A stretch of DNA of 64,000 nt, taken from assembly GCF_001679005.1 (NCBI RefSeq), contig NZ_LXTW01000032.1, forward strand, positions 496,001 to 560,000, given 5' to 3'. The translations under genes and the position numbers were made by a program. The notes beneath the pieces are model-generated. The model was not told the origin of the DNA and made no database searches. It saw nothing but the letters and a program-made list of their open reading frames with translations. Origin of the DNA: Moraxella nonliquefaciens. GTDB taxonomy: Bacteria > Pseudomonadota > Gammaproteobacteria > Pseudomonadales > Moraxellaceae. This document shows, one piece after another, positions 34,206 to 42,777 of the stretch (its first letter is position 1; every line of letters starts with the position of its first letter).

Positions 34206-36968
34206 TTATAAAATTTTAAACCTTTCCTCAAATAAAGAATTTCCTTCTATATATTTTTTCTCTGTAAAAAATGGAAGTCCGATTAGCCTATAATGTGGCG
34301 TATCTTTTTGCAGAATCTTATCCTTGCCATATTCTGCTGTGATGGCTTCTAAAAATTCTTCTTTCCACCTATCAGTTTCCACTAAATGCTCACCTTTGGG
34401 TTCAATGAAAATTTGGTAATGTAAAAAGCCATCCACACCATTGGAAGAAGATTTTTGTTTATCTTTCAGCAATAAAATAAAGTCGGGCATAAATCCTTCG
34501 CCATCGGCAAAGTTATTCAATTTAAAGACTTCTTCATTACGGATTAAATGAATGTCATATTGAGATTTCAAATCGCCCAAACGCTCTGAAATAAATTGAA
34601 TTAACGCTTCTTCCAAACTCGTTCCAGCAAAATTATCCATCACATACCAATCATTTTGCATGGCAATAGCAGTTTTTACATCATCTTTTTTGACCCATTT
34701 TTGTTTTGGTGTGCCGAAAATTTCCCACAATTTTTTAGGCGTAAATTCTTTTGTACCGATAAACGGCATATCACTTTCATTCAGATGTTTTTCAACCATT
34801 TCCAAGATTTTCAGGCAGCCTGCAAGTTTGTCATCTGGGCGAATCTGTTTATCTTGCTCTAATCCCAAAAATTCAATCTGCCAGTCTTTCAACAATTTAT
34901 TTTGTAATTCATTGCGATTTTGAATGTTGAGTTTGCTTTGCAGGCGATCAAAATGAAATAAAGATTGACTATTTTTTCCTTTGATATGCAAGGCTTTATT
35001 GAAAATGTGCCGTTCCATTTCACTCATTTTTATGGTTTGAGTAAAATTATTTTGTGTGCCGATTTGTCGGGCTGTTTCATCATTTTCATCGGCTGTAAAT
35101 TGCATTTCCTGCAACAGTTGATTGCCGTGAATTTGGAATGAAAGTGTTTGCGGATTGGCTTTTAGGCTGTCTGCATTATTACTTTTAGCATTGGGATTGG
35201 GGATTTTTTTATTCGCCCAAATTAACAACTCTCTAAAATCCTTATTATCTGCAAATTCAGATTTGAGTTTAAATATTGCCAATACCTTATCATCGTCTTT
35301 TTCAGGCAAATAACCGTCTTTTCGTAACTCGTTTTTCAGTTCTGAAATATAGCGGGATTGCTCATCGTGCGTGTAATAAAACAATTCTTCCAAGATACGC
35401 AATTCATGTTGCATATCGTTGTCAAATTTGCGTTTATTCGGCTGTTTATCTTCAAACGAAAATGGAAAATAACGCACACCACGACCAATCAACTGTTTTT
35501 CCGATACGGTAGCGGCAGCCGTTTTGCCCGATTTTTTATTTGAACCGCCACCGTTTTGCCCTTCATACAAACGCACAATATCAAACAAATTTAAAACATC
35601 CCAACCTTCGGTTAATCTATCCACCGTAAAAATAGCACGAATCGGATTATCAGCCGCTTCCAAATTGTTTAGTAATTTTTCGGTTTCGCTGTCGGTTTTT
35701 TCAGTTTTGGTTTTGTTGGTTTCGGAGTTGGTAATAATGACATTGTGTTTTTGATAATTTTGTTGTACCCAATTTGCCAAATGCACAAACTCAAATTTAT
35801 TTTCCTGCATAAATTTTAGGGCTTGTTCGGTGCGGGTTTTTCCTTGTTCGTTGGCGTTATCGCCATCGTTTAAGCTTGCCCAAAATGTCGTTAAAAACGA
35901 AAAATCAATCGCTTGCATATTTTCTACCCAATTTAAAAATGCCAAATAATCAGCTTTTGATTCATCAATCGTCTTACTTCTAAACAACATCACAGGCTTG
36001 AAATTGGCAATGCCATATTTCAACGCGATTTGATGGCGATACCAAGCAAATAATAAAGCGTGCAATACTCGCTCTTTCTTACCCAGCGTACTGGATACCA
36101 AATTGATTTCTTTGGTATAACCTTTTTGCAAAAATTCTTTTAACCCAAATTTTGTGATGATTTTATCGGCGTATTTTTGTTGCACGTCAGCATTTTCAGG
36201 CAGCGTGGCGGTAAATTCCAACAGCACATTTTGGCTAGGATTGCCATTTTTATTGAGTAACAATTCCAAAACCGTATGCTCCCAGCCTTTGCGTTCAATT
36301 TCGGCATTGCTAGTGCGGCTATTGATTTCTTTTTCTAAATCTAAGTCGCCTTGTTTTTTGCCTTTGGTTTGCGCGTTTAAATGGTGCGCCTCATCGCCAA
36401 GCATCACAAGGTTCAATTTGTGCAAATCTGCCAATGTGGTTTGGTTTTCTCGCTCGGTGTGGATATCGTTATGCAGTTTTTGAATGCTGGTAAATTTAAT
36501 TTCAATGCCGTCCGAATGTGGGCTAAACGTTTCCACTTTGCGAATGGGAATTACCGTATCACCTTGCAAAATCTTCTCAGTAAATAAAAATTTTGCGTGC
36601 GTTGGGTCAATAAAATTATTTTCCGTTTTATCCACGATATTATTTTGATTCACAAAAAACAGAAAATGCCGATACCCTTTTTTAAAATAATACAAAATCA
36701 ACGCCGCCATCATCATCGTTTTACCAGCACCTGTTGCCATATTGAATAGCAAATGCGTTGGCTTATTTTTTAAATCAGGGAAATCGTCTAGCTCTGGCAC
36801 GCGGTCAAAAATCAAAAAGTTTTCAAGGGCGGATTTTTGCCATTCAAAAAAATCATATTTTAAGTTTTTGGACATAAATTCAGGCATTTCAAGTAATTCA
36901 GGCTTGTATTTTTTAACCGCTTTACGTTCATTTTCAATCACTTCAAACAAAGTTTTATCATTCGCCAT
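34206..36968 (-). CDS. res: type III restriction enzyme, restriction (helicase-nuclease) subunit
   Basis: The Res subunit cuts DNA after ATP-driven communication between two unmodified sites. The preferred ATG at 36968 overlaps the end of mod by 11 bases and has GGAG upstream; a longer frame begins at 37010. Residues of the 920-residue protein: Walker A FNMATGAGKTMMMA, DEAH-type GDEAHHLN, motif V FTVDRLTEGWDVLN, motif VI IGRGVRYFPF, and a C-terminal PD-(D/E)xK nuclease (FMPDFILLLKD and FIEPKGEH). It needs Mod, encoded just upstream. The gene holds a Neisseria-type uptake sequence, and its end may be frameshifted. Confidence 0.93.
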   Translation of the reverse strand: MANDKTLFEVIENERKAVKKYKPELLEMPEFMSKNLKYDFFEWQKSALENFLIFDRVPELDDFPDLKNKPTHLLFNMATGAGKTMMMAALILYYFKKGYRHFLFFVNQNNIVDKTENNFIDPTHAKFLFTEKILQGDTVIPIRKVETFSPHSDGIEIKFTSIQKLHNDIHTERENQTTLADLHKLNLVMLGDEAHHLNAQTKGKKQGDLDLEKEINSRTSNAEIERKGWEHTVLELLLNKNGNPSQNVLLEFTATLPENADVQQKYADKIITKFGLKEFLQKGYTKEINLVSSTLGKKERVLHALLFAWYRHQIALKYGIANFKPVMLFRSKTIDESKADYLAFLNWVENMQAIDFSFLTTFWASLNDGDNANEQGKTRTEQALKFMQENKFEFVHLANWVQQNYQKHNVIITNSETNKTKTEKTDSETEKLLNNLEAADNPIRAIFTVDRLTEGWDVLNLFDIVRLYEGQNGGGSNKKSGKTAAATVSEKQLIGRGVRYFPFSFEDKQPNKRKFDNDMQHELRILEELFYYTHDEQSRYISELKNELRKDGYLPEKDDDKVLAIFKLKSEFADNKDFRELLIWANKKIPNPNAKSNNADSLKANPQTLSFQIHGNQLLQEMQFTADENDETARQIGTQNNFTQTIKMSEMERHIFNKALHIKGKNSQSLFHFDRLQSKLNIQNRNELQNKLLKDWQIEFLGLEQDKQIRPDDKLAGCLKILEMVEKHLNESDMPFIGTKEFTPKKLWEIFGTPKQKWVKKDDVKTAIAMQNDWYVMDNFAGTSLEEALIQFISERLGDLKSQYDIHLIRNEEVFKLNNFADGEGFMPDFILLLKDKQKSSSNGVDGFLHYQIFIEPKGEHLVETDRWKEEFLEAITAEYGKDKILQKDTPHYRLIGLPFFTEKKYIEGNSLFEERFKIL
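34810..34821 (-). other. DNA uptake sequence match (AG-simDUS dialect) within res
   Basis: The minus strand reads AGGCTGCCTGAA, an exact match to a Neisseriaceae uptake-sequence dialect described for Simonsiella. It is inside the coding sequence. Confidence 0.6.
36505..36516 (+). other. near match to the Neisseria uptake sequence within res
   Basis: ATGCCGTCCGAA differs at one base from ATGCCGTCTGAA. It may be a decayed copy or chance. Confidence 0.35.
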
Positions 36969-39111
36969 CTTTTTTCTCCGCTTGATTTTTTGCTGATTGA
37001 TAGAATTCACGGCTTAACGCTTTATCGTCATCATTTAAGCAACCTGCAAATTGCTCATCATCCATTTCGGATAATGAAACATACATTTGATTTAAATCTA
37101 ACATTTCAAGCACCATTTGTTTTTGTTCGTCTAATGGCAAAGATTGAAATTCAGGCTCTTCAATAATTTGGCTAAATTCATTCACGCTCACATTATATTT
37201 TAAAAAATAGCGTTCGCATAATTCATTAAACAGCGTTTTGATGCCGTCTGAATTTTCGCAAGCCAAAATTTGTTGTTTTGCGGTTTCGTTAAATGGGGCA
37301 AGTTCGGCATAGACAAACTCGCCACCGCCTTGCCAGTTGACTAATTCAGATATGCCTGTATTGTCAGCATTAATCACGTTGGTTAACCCTTGAATAGACA
37401 AATTCACTTGATTTTCTATCTGTTCAATCGTTATCCACTGCCTATTCATTTTGTGGGCAACAGCGGCGGTAGTACCACTGCCAGAAAAGAAATCTAAAAC
37501 AATATCTTTTTCTTTCGTTGTCATCGATATTATTCTATGTAGTAATTTTTCGGGTTTTTTGCCATTACTAAGTTGGACACCGCGCTCTTTCGCAATTGCC
37601 CCACTTGTTTTAATATCTTGCCAAAAGTCGCAAGGGTTTTTCCAAATATTCTCATCGGCAAAAATCACACGTAATCTTGGGTCATTTGCCTCACGGTTAA
37701 AATCTGTGATGTAAAAAAATAGAACCTTATCTTTCTTTGAAATTAATGCTGAAATATCTTGGTTGGGAACATCATCTAAAGCTAATACTTGATTTTTAAT
37801 ACTGCTAGAACCTGCTGTTTTGATAATTCTATAACTATTGTCAAACAACCATTGTTCCTTGTCTTCTACATCTAATTCTTGAAGTTTAGTATTTAAAGAA
37901 ACTTTTTTAACATTAGCTAAAATTTTAATAACTTTTTGTAAATCTATTTCGGATATTTCGTCTTTTTCTTGGTAAGAAATTAATTCCTGTCTTTGTTCAA
38001 ATGATAGGTTTTCAAGGAAAATATTATTCTCTCTATCCCATTCTTTTGTTTCATATTTATCAATATGTGTAAAACCCGAGAAAGAAGAACTGTTCTTGTA
38101 AAATAAAATATACTCTTTTATGTTTGGAAATCTCATTCTTGAATGAGACATCTTAACCCCTGTTGCTTCACTCATCTTAACACTAATATTATTTACAAAA
38201 TTCTCAATACCAAAAATTTCATCTAGTAAAAGTTTCAAGTGATAAATGCCATCATCTTTTATTTGTACGAAGATTACACCATCATCAGATAACAATGTTT
38301 TCGCAATTTCAAGACGATTTTTCATAAAAACTAACCAAGTTGATAATTTATAATTGGTGTTGTACCCAAAGCTATCATTATCTTGCTTATTTTTAAAATA
38401 ATACGGCGGGTCAATATAAATCAGCTTGATTTTGCCCCTAAACTGTTTGGCAAGCGAATGCAGGGCAATCAGATTATTGCCTTTGATAATGAGATTTTCG
38501 GCTGGTGTGCCGTCAAAATGGCGTTTGATTTCACCAACGGCTTGTTTGCCATCTGCGGTATAGCGAGAGAATTTTGAGAATGCTTTTGCGTCAAAAAGTC
38601 GGTCAATTTCATCAAAAGCAAGTGTTTGATTAAAAAATATTTCTTGTCTTTTTTGGGTCAATTTGGTGTATAACTGACTATCTGACTGGTCATTATTACG
38701 TTTAAAATAAATCTCTTCGCCTTCTTCGGTGCTTTGTCCACCATTTAACACACAATCTTTAAACGGAAAATCTAGCACAATATCGCTGCTGTCTTTTAAA
38801 AAGCGGTTGCCGTCCGTCAAACCAATGCGGTTGGCGTATTTTGTGTAGGAATTATTGACGCTGTGTTTGTCCAAGAAAAAACGAAAATCCTGCAATTTAA
38901 ACACCAAAACACCATTCACTTCCACAAAGAAATGGCGTTTTAACTCATCATTCCCCAATAACAAACCGATAATGGTCGGGTCGGTTTTTTCTACCAAATC
39001 CAATAGGATATTTTTGGCTAAAATACTTGTTTCGTTACTGTCATTGTTTACCCAAACTCTACCATCAGATTGTAATGTTTGTTCCAGTTGATTTTGAATA
39101 TTGCTATCCAT
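36958..39111 (-). CDS. mod: type III restriction-modification, DNA methyltransferase subunit
   Basis: The Mod subunit recognises the site and methylates adenine; it is required for both modification and restriction. The order of motifs is beta-class: catalytic IYIDPPYYFKNKQD (DPPY) near residue 245, then the SAM-binding DFFSGSGTTAAVAHKMNR near 560. Between them lies the target-recognition region, about residues 320-520, whose DNA is clearly more AT-rich than the flanks, suggesting exchange of specificity. No simple-sequence repeat lies at the 5' end or inside, unlike phase-variable mod genes in Moraxella and Neisseria. Translation is coupled to res. Confidence 0.93.
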   Translation of the reverse strand: MDSNIQNQLEQTLQSDGRVWVNNDSNETSILAKNILLDLVEKTDPTIIGLLLGNDELKRHFFVEVNGVLVFKLQDFRFFLDKHSVNNSYTKYANRIGLTDGNRFLKDSSDIVLDFPFKDCVLNGGQSTEEGEEIYFKRNNDQSDSQLYTKLTQKRQEIFFNQTLAFDEIDRLFDAKAFSKFSRYTADGKQAVGEIKRHFDGTPAENLIIKGNNLIALHSLAKQFRGKIKLIYIDPPYYFKNKQDNDSFGYNTNYKLSTWLVFMKNRLEIAKTLLSDDGVIFVQIKDDGIYHLKLLLDEIFGIENFVNNISVKMSEATGVKMSHSRMRFPNIKEYILFYKNSSSFSGFTHIDKYETKEWDRENNIFLENLSFEQRQELISYQEKDEISEIDLQKVIKILANVKKVSLNTKLQELDVEDKEQWLFDNSYRIIKTAGSSSIKNQVLALDDVPNQDISALISKKDKVLFFYITDFNREANDPRLRVIFADENIWKNPCDFWQDIKTSGAIAKERGVQLSNGKKPEKLLHRIISMTTKEKDIVLDFFSGSGTTAAVAHKMNRQWITIEQIENQVNLSIQGLTNVINADNTGISELVNWQGGGEFVYAELAPFNETAKQQILACENSDGIKTLFNELCERYFLKYNVSVNEFSQIIEEPEFQSLPLDEQKQMVLEMLDLNQMYVSLSEMDDEQFAGCLNDDDKALSREFYQSAKNQAEKKDGE
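37241..37252 (+). other. exact 12-base Neisseria DNA uptake sequence within mod
   Basis: ATGCCGTCTGAA is identical to the extended AT-DUS of Neisseria. It lies inside the 3' part of mod, encoding Ser-Asp-Gly-Ile on the coding strand. Confidence 0.7.
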
Positions 39112-39250
39112 AAAAACCCTCTCTTGTATAAAATCATATTAAATACCCCACTCTCAACTTGAAATAAGCAGCTCAAACTGAAATGGGGGATTACCTAACT
39201 GTTTATTAATCACAAAGTAGAAGTTATAAGCCAATATTTTACGCATAATT

Positions 39251-39299
39251 AAAAAATGTGTGCATATATTGCAATGCTCGGCAAACATGCACACATTTT
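39251..39299 (-). terminator. Rho-independent terminator of alaS
   Basis: AAAATGTGTGCAT and ATGCACACATTTT (13 perfect pairs) flank a 21-base loop. On the minus strand it lies 55 bases past the alaS stop and ends in TTTTTT. Confidence 0.8.
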
Positions 39300-39353
39300 G
39301 GTTAGCAATCTATATTATGGCATTTGCTGATTGAAAGACAATATGGGTAAAGT

Positions 39354-42068
39354 TTAACCCAATTTCTCCCCAATCCAATCTGTCAAGTCAGTCATCAGCT
39401 TTGGCAGGTTCGCCACATCGGTTGCACCCCCTTGGGCAAAGTCTGGTTTGCCGCCACCTTTGCCGCCCAAGTTTTCGCTTAGGTGCTTGATGATGTCGCC
39501 TGCTTTGATTTTGCCTGTTAAGTGCTTGCCCACGCTTGCGGTCATGGCGATTTTGTCTTCACCGTCTGCCGTATAAACGCTTGCCAGTATCACAATGCCA
39601 TCAGCCAGTTTTGATTTCATGTCATCTGATAAGGTGCGTAATGTTTTATTATCCATGCCGTTGACCGTGGCAATCAGTACTTTTTGACCATGAATGTCTT
39701 TTAGGTTGTCCGTCAATGAATTGGCGTGCAGGCTGGCAATTTTTTGGTTTAGCCGTTCAATTTGTTTTTCCAGATGACGGTTTTTATCGCTCAACTGTGC
39801 CACACGCTGGGCGATTTCATGGCGTTTGGCTTTAAACTGATTGGCAAGTTGGTTTAATTGCTTATCGCCTTGTTGCACATAGTGAACCGCTCCCATGCCA
39901 GTAACGGCTTCTATACGGCGAACACCTGCTGAAATGCCTTGTTCGCTTACGATTTTAAACAGCCCAATATCTCCTGTACGAGTCACATGCAGACCGCCAC
40001 ATAGCTCAATGGAAAATGGTTTGCCATCTTTATCGGTTGTACCCATGGATAGCACACGCACCGTATCGCCGTATTTTTCGCCAAAGAGCATCATCGCTCC
40101 TTTGTTTTTGGCACTGTCAATGTCCAAAATCTCAACATGGGCAGGGGTGTTGGCTAAGATTTGTTGGTTTACCATGGTTTCAATTTGGCTGATATTTTGT
40201 TCGGTCAATGGTTTGTCATATGAAAAATCAAAACGAAGCAAATCGCTGCTCACCATTGAGCCTTTTTGGCTAACCCCATCGCCCAATATGGTGCGTAAAG
40301 CGGCATGTAGCAAATGAGTGGCGGAATGGTTTTTGGCACTGGACGCACGCACCTGACTTGCCACTTGGGCGGTCGCTGACTGGTTGCGGTTAATATGCCC
40401 CATTTTTACCACCCCATGATGAATGATGGCTTGTCCTGATTTTTGGGTGTCTAACACATCAAATACGCCAGATTCGGTGCTAATTTCGCCAAGCTCACCC
40501 ACCTGTCCGCCACTTTCGGCATAAAATGGGGTTTTATCAAGGATTAACACGCCCTCATCACCTTCTGCCAGCGTGTCGGTGGCCTTGCCATCTTGATAAA
40601 GATGAATCACGGTGCTGTCATTATCAAGCCGTTCATAGCCCAAAAATTCGGTGGCACTGTCTACTTGAATGAGAGCGTGATAATCCATGGCAAATTTGCC
40701 TGCTTCACGCGCTCTTGTGCGTTGCTCTGCCATGCTCATCTCAAAGCCTGCCTCATCAATGGTGATGCCTTTTTCACGCACAATGTCCGCTGTCAAATCC
40801 GCAGGAAAACCATAGGTATCATATAATTTAAACACCGTTTCACCTGCCAAAACATCGCCTTGTTGCAAGCTGTCCAATTCTTGCGACAGCAGTTTTAGCC
40901 CTTGCGATAATGTTTTGGCAAATTGTTCTTCTTCTTTTAAAATCGCTTGTTCAATTTTGTGCTGTTCATGACGCAGTTGAGGGTAGGCATTACCCATGAT
41001 GTCAGCAAGTGGGTGAACCAGCTGATAAAAGAACGCATCTGTTGCCCCAAGTTTGTTGCCATGACGCACCGCACGGCGAATGATGCGACGCAACACATAG
41101 CCACGCCCTTCATTGCTTGGGATAACCCCATCAGCAATCAAAAACGCCACCGAACGAATGTGGTCAGCAAGCACCTTTAAAGATGGCTCATTTTGAATGT
41201 CGGTGTCAGTTGGCAAGCCAATGATGTTGATTGCTTGTGTCATCAGCTTGGTAAAAATATCAGTCTCATAATTGCCATGCACCCCTTGCATGATGGCACT
41301 GATGCGTTCAAGCCCCATGCCTGTATCAACCGATGGCTTGGGCAGCGGCTGCATTGTGCCATCTTTTTGGCGGTTAAACTGCATAAAAACGCAGTTCCAA
41401 ATCTCAATATAGCGGTCGCCATCTTCGTCAGGCGTGCCGGGCAGACCGCCCCAAATATGCTCACCATGGTCATAAAAAATCTCTGTGCAAGGACCACAAG
41501 GGCCTGTATCCCCCATCATCCAAAAGTTATCGGACTGGTACGCCCCGCCTTTATTATCGCCAATGGCAATGATACGCTCTTGGGGCAGACCGATGTCTTT
41601 GTGCCAAATATCAAAGGCTTCATCATCGGTGTGATAAACAGTCACATAAAGACGGTCTTTTGGCAGGGCAAGCCATTTGTCATCGGTTAAAAATTCCCAC
41701 GCAAAGGCAATGGCGTCCTTTTTAAAATAATCACCAAAACTAAAATTACCCAGCATCTCAAAAAAAGTATGATGGCGAGCGGTGTAGCCCACATTATCAA
41801 GGTCGTTATGCTTACCGCCAGCACGCACGCACTTTTGTGATGACACAGCACGCACATAGTCGCGCTTTTCTAACCCCAAAAAAGTGTCTTTAAACTGATT
41901 CATGCCTGCATTGGTAAACAGCAGCGTGGGGTCATTGTGTGGAATAAGACTTGATGAGGGGACATGGGCATGCTGTTTTGAGACAAAAAAGTCAATAAAG
42001 GCTTGGCGTACTTCATTTGATTGCATGGTTTTAGCTTGTATGGTCTTAGATGAATGGGTGGTTGTCAT
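39354..42068 (-). CDS. alaS: alanyl-tRNA synthetase
   Basis: It charges tRNA-Ala and edits mischarged Ser or Gly. The 904 residues include a class II catalytic core (NEVRQAFIDFFVSKQHAHVP; TNAGMNQFKDTFLG), the editing domain with HSATH (HxxxH) and CGGLHVTRTGDIG (Cys and His), and a C-terminal C-Ala domain. The ATG at 42068 follows TGGAAAA. An in-frame ATG at 42026 (MQSNEVRQAF) aligns better with E. coli, so the first 14 residues are uncertain. In relatives alaS is followed by lysC; here mod-res intervenes. Confidence 0.96.
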   Translation of the reverse strand: MTTTHSSKTIQAKTMQSNEVRQAFIDFFVSKQHAHVPSSSLIPHNDPTLLFTNAGMNQFKDTFLGLEKRDYVRAVSSQKCVRAGGKHNDLDNVGYTARHHTFFEMLGNFSFGDYFKKDAIAFAWEFLTDDKWLALPKDRLYVTVYHTDDEAFDIWHKDIGLPQERIIAIGDNKGGAYQSDNFWMMGDTGPCGPCTEIFYDHGEHIWGGLPGTPDEDGDRYIEIWNCVFMQFNRQKDGTMQPLPKPSVDTGMGLERISAIMQGVHGNYETDIFTKLMTQAINIIGLPTDTDIQNEPSLKVLADHIRSVAFLIADGVIPSNEGRGYVLRRIIRRAVRHGNKLGATDAFFYQLVHPLADIMGNAYPQLRHEQHKIEQAILKEEEQFAKTLSQGLKLLSQELDSLQQGDVLAGETVFKLYDTYGFPADLTADIVREKGITIDEAGFEMSMAEQRTRAREAGKFAMDYHALIQVDSATEFLGYERLDNDSTVIHLYQDGKATDTLAEGDEGVLILDKTPFYAESGGQVGELGEISTESGVFDVLDTQKSGQAIIHHGVVKMGHINRNQSATAQVASQVRASSAKNHSATHLLHAALRTILGDGVSQKGSMVSSDLLRFDFSYDKPLTEQNISQIETMVNQQILANTPAHVEILDIDSAKNKGAMMLFGEKYGDTVRVLSMGTTDKDGKPFSIELCGGLHVTRTGDIGLFKIVSEQGISAGVRRIEAVTGMGAVHYVQQGDKQLNQLANQFKAKRHEIAQRVAQLSDKNRHLEKQIERLNQKIASLHANSLTDNLKDIHGQKVLIATVNGMDNKTLRTLSDDMKSKLADGIVILASVYTADGEDKIAMTASVGKHLTGKIKAGDIIKHLSENLGGKGGGKPDFAQGGATDVANLPKLMTDLTDWIGEKLG

Positions 42069-42360
42069 GATTTTTCCAGTATCCTGCCTGCCTGTGATTT
42101 TATGTTAAAAATCATGGGGCAAATTGGGCAAATTTGATAAATAAACGGTTAATTTTATCACAAACTGCCATAATTAACAGTGATTTTAAGCAATTTTTCA
42201 CAAAATTTAGTTAAAATTTTGGTAACTTTAATAACTTTTTAGAATAAATAAAAAACCTTATAAAAATTATGGAATTTTAGACAAAAATACTTAACATTCA
42301 TGTAAAAAAGGTGTATAAATAGCATATAGATTTTATCCATAAAAGCAATGGGGACTTACC

Positions 42361-42588
42361 ATGAACATTCCACTATTTAGTGCCATTTTTTCAATTGCAT
42401 CTACTGTACTTATTGGCGTTTTGATGATTGTGGTATTTGTCAATGACATGACCAACATGCAAACCGTGCTTGGATCAGTGGTTGCAGGGCTTGTGGTGAG
42501 CATTCCCATCGCATTTGTTGTTACCAAACGCATCAGTACCCTAACAAATTCTGCCACGCATGCCCCCAAACAACAAAAAACCCAATAA
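42361..42588 (+). CDS. small predicted inner-membrane protein (75 residues)
   Basis: The protein has two hydrophobic segments (residues about 5-27 and 37-55), then a basic, Thr/Gln-rich tail. GGGGAC lies a few bases before the ATG, and a clear terminator follows at 42654-42685, which supports a real transcript. It lies divergent from alaS. I recognise no family signature; function unknown. Confidence 0.65.
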   Translation: MNIPLFSAIFSIASTVLIGVLMIVVFVNDMTNMQTVLGSVVAGLVVSIPIAFVVTKRISTLTNSATHAPKQQKTQ

Positions 42589-42653
42589 CACATTGGCACA
42601 GCTTATCTAGCCTACATAAGCCAGAACAAACCACCCAAAGCAGACCACAGACA

Positions 42654-42685
42654 AGCCATGATAGCACATTCTATCGTGGCTTTTT
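42654..42685 (+). terminator. Rho-independent terminator after the small membrane protein gene
   Basis: AGCCATGATA pairs with TATCGTGGCT (one G-T) around an eight-base loop, then TTTTT. It includes the ATG at 42658 that opens the long form of the next reading frame. Confidence 0.85.
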
Positions 42686-42777
42686 GTAGACATGCACGCA
42701 AACAAAATCAAAATCCATTCATCAATTCATGTTACAATGACATTTATTTTGATAATATTTTGATAAAAAGAGCCGTC

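Noticed and set aside
39112..39250. Search for repeats controlling mod expression
   Set aside because: No tetra- or pentanucleotide repeat tract is present upstream of or within the first part of mod.
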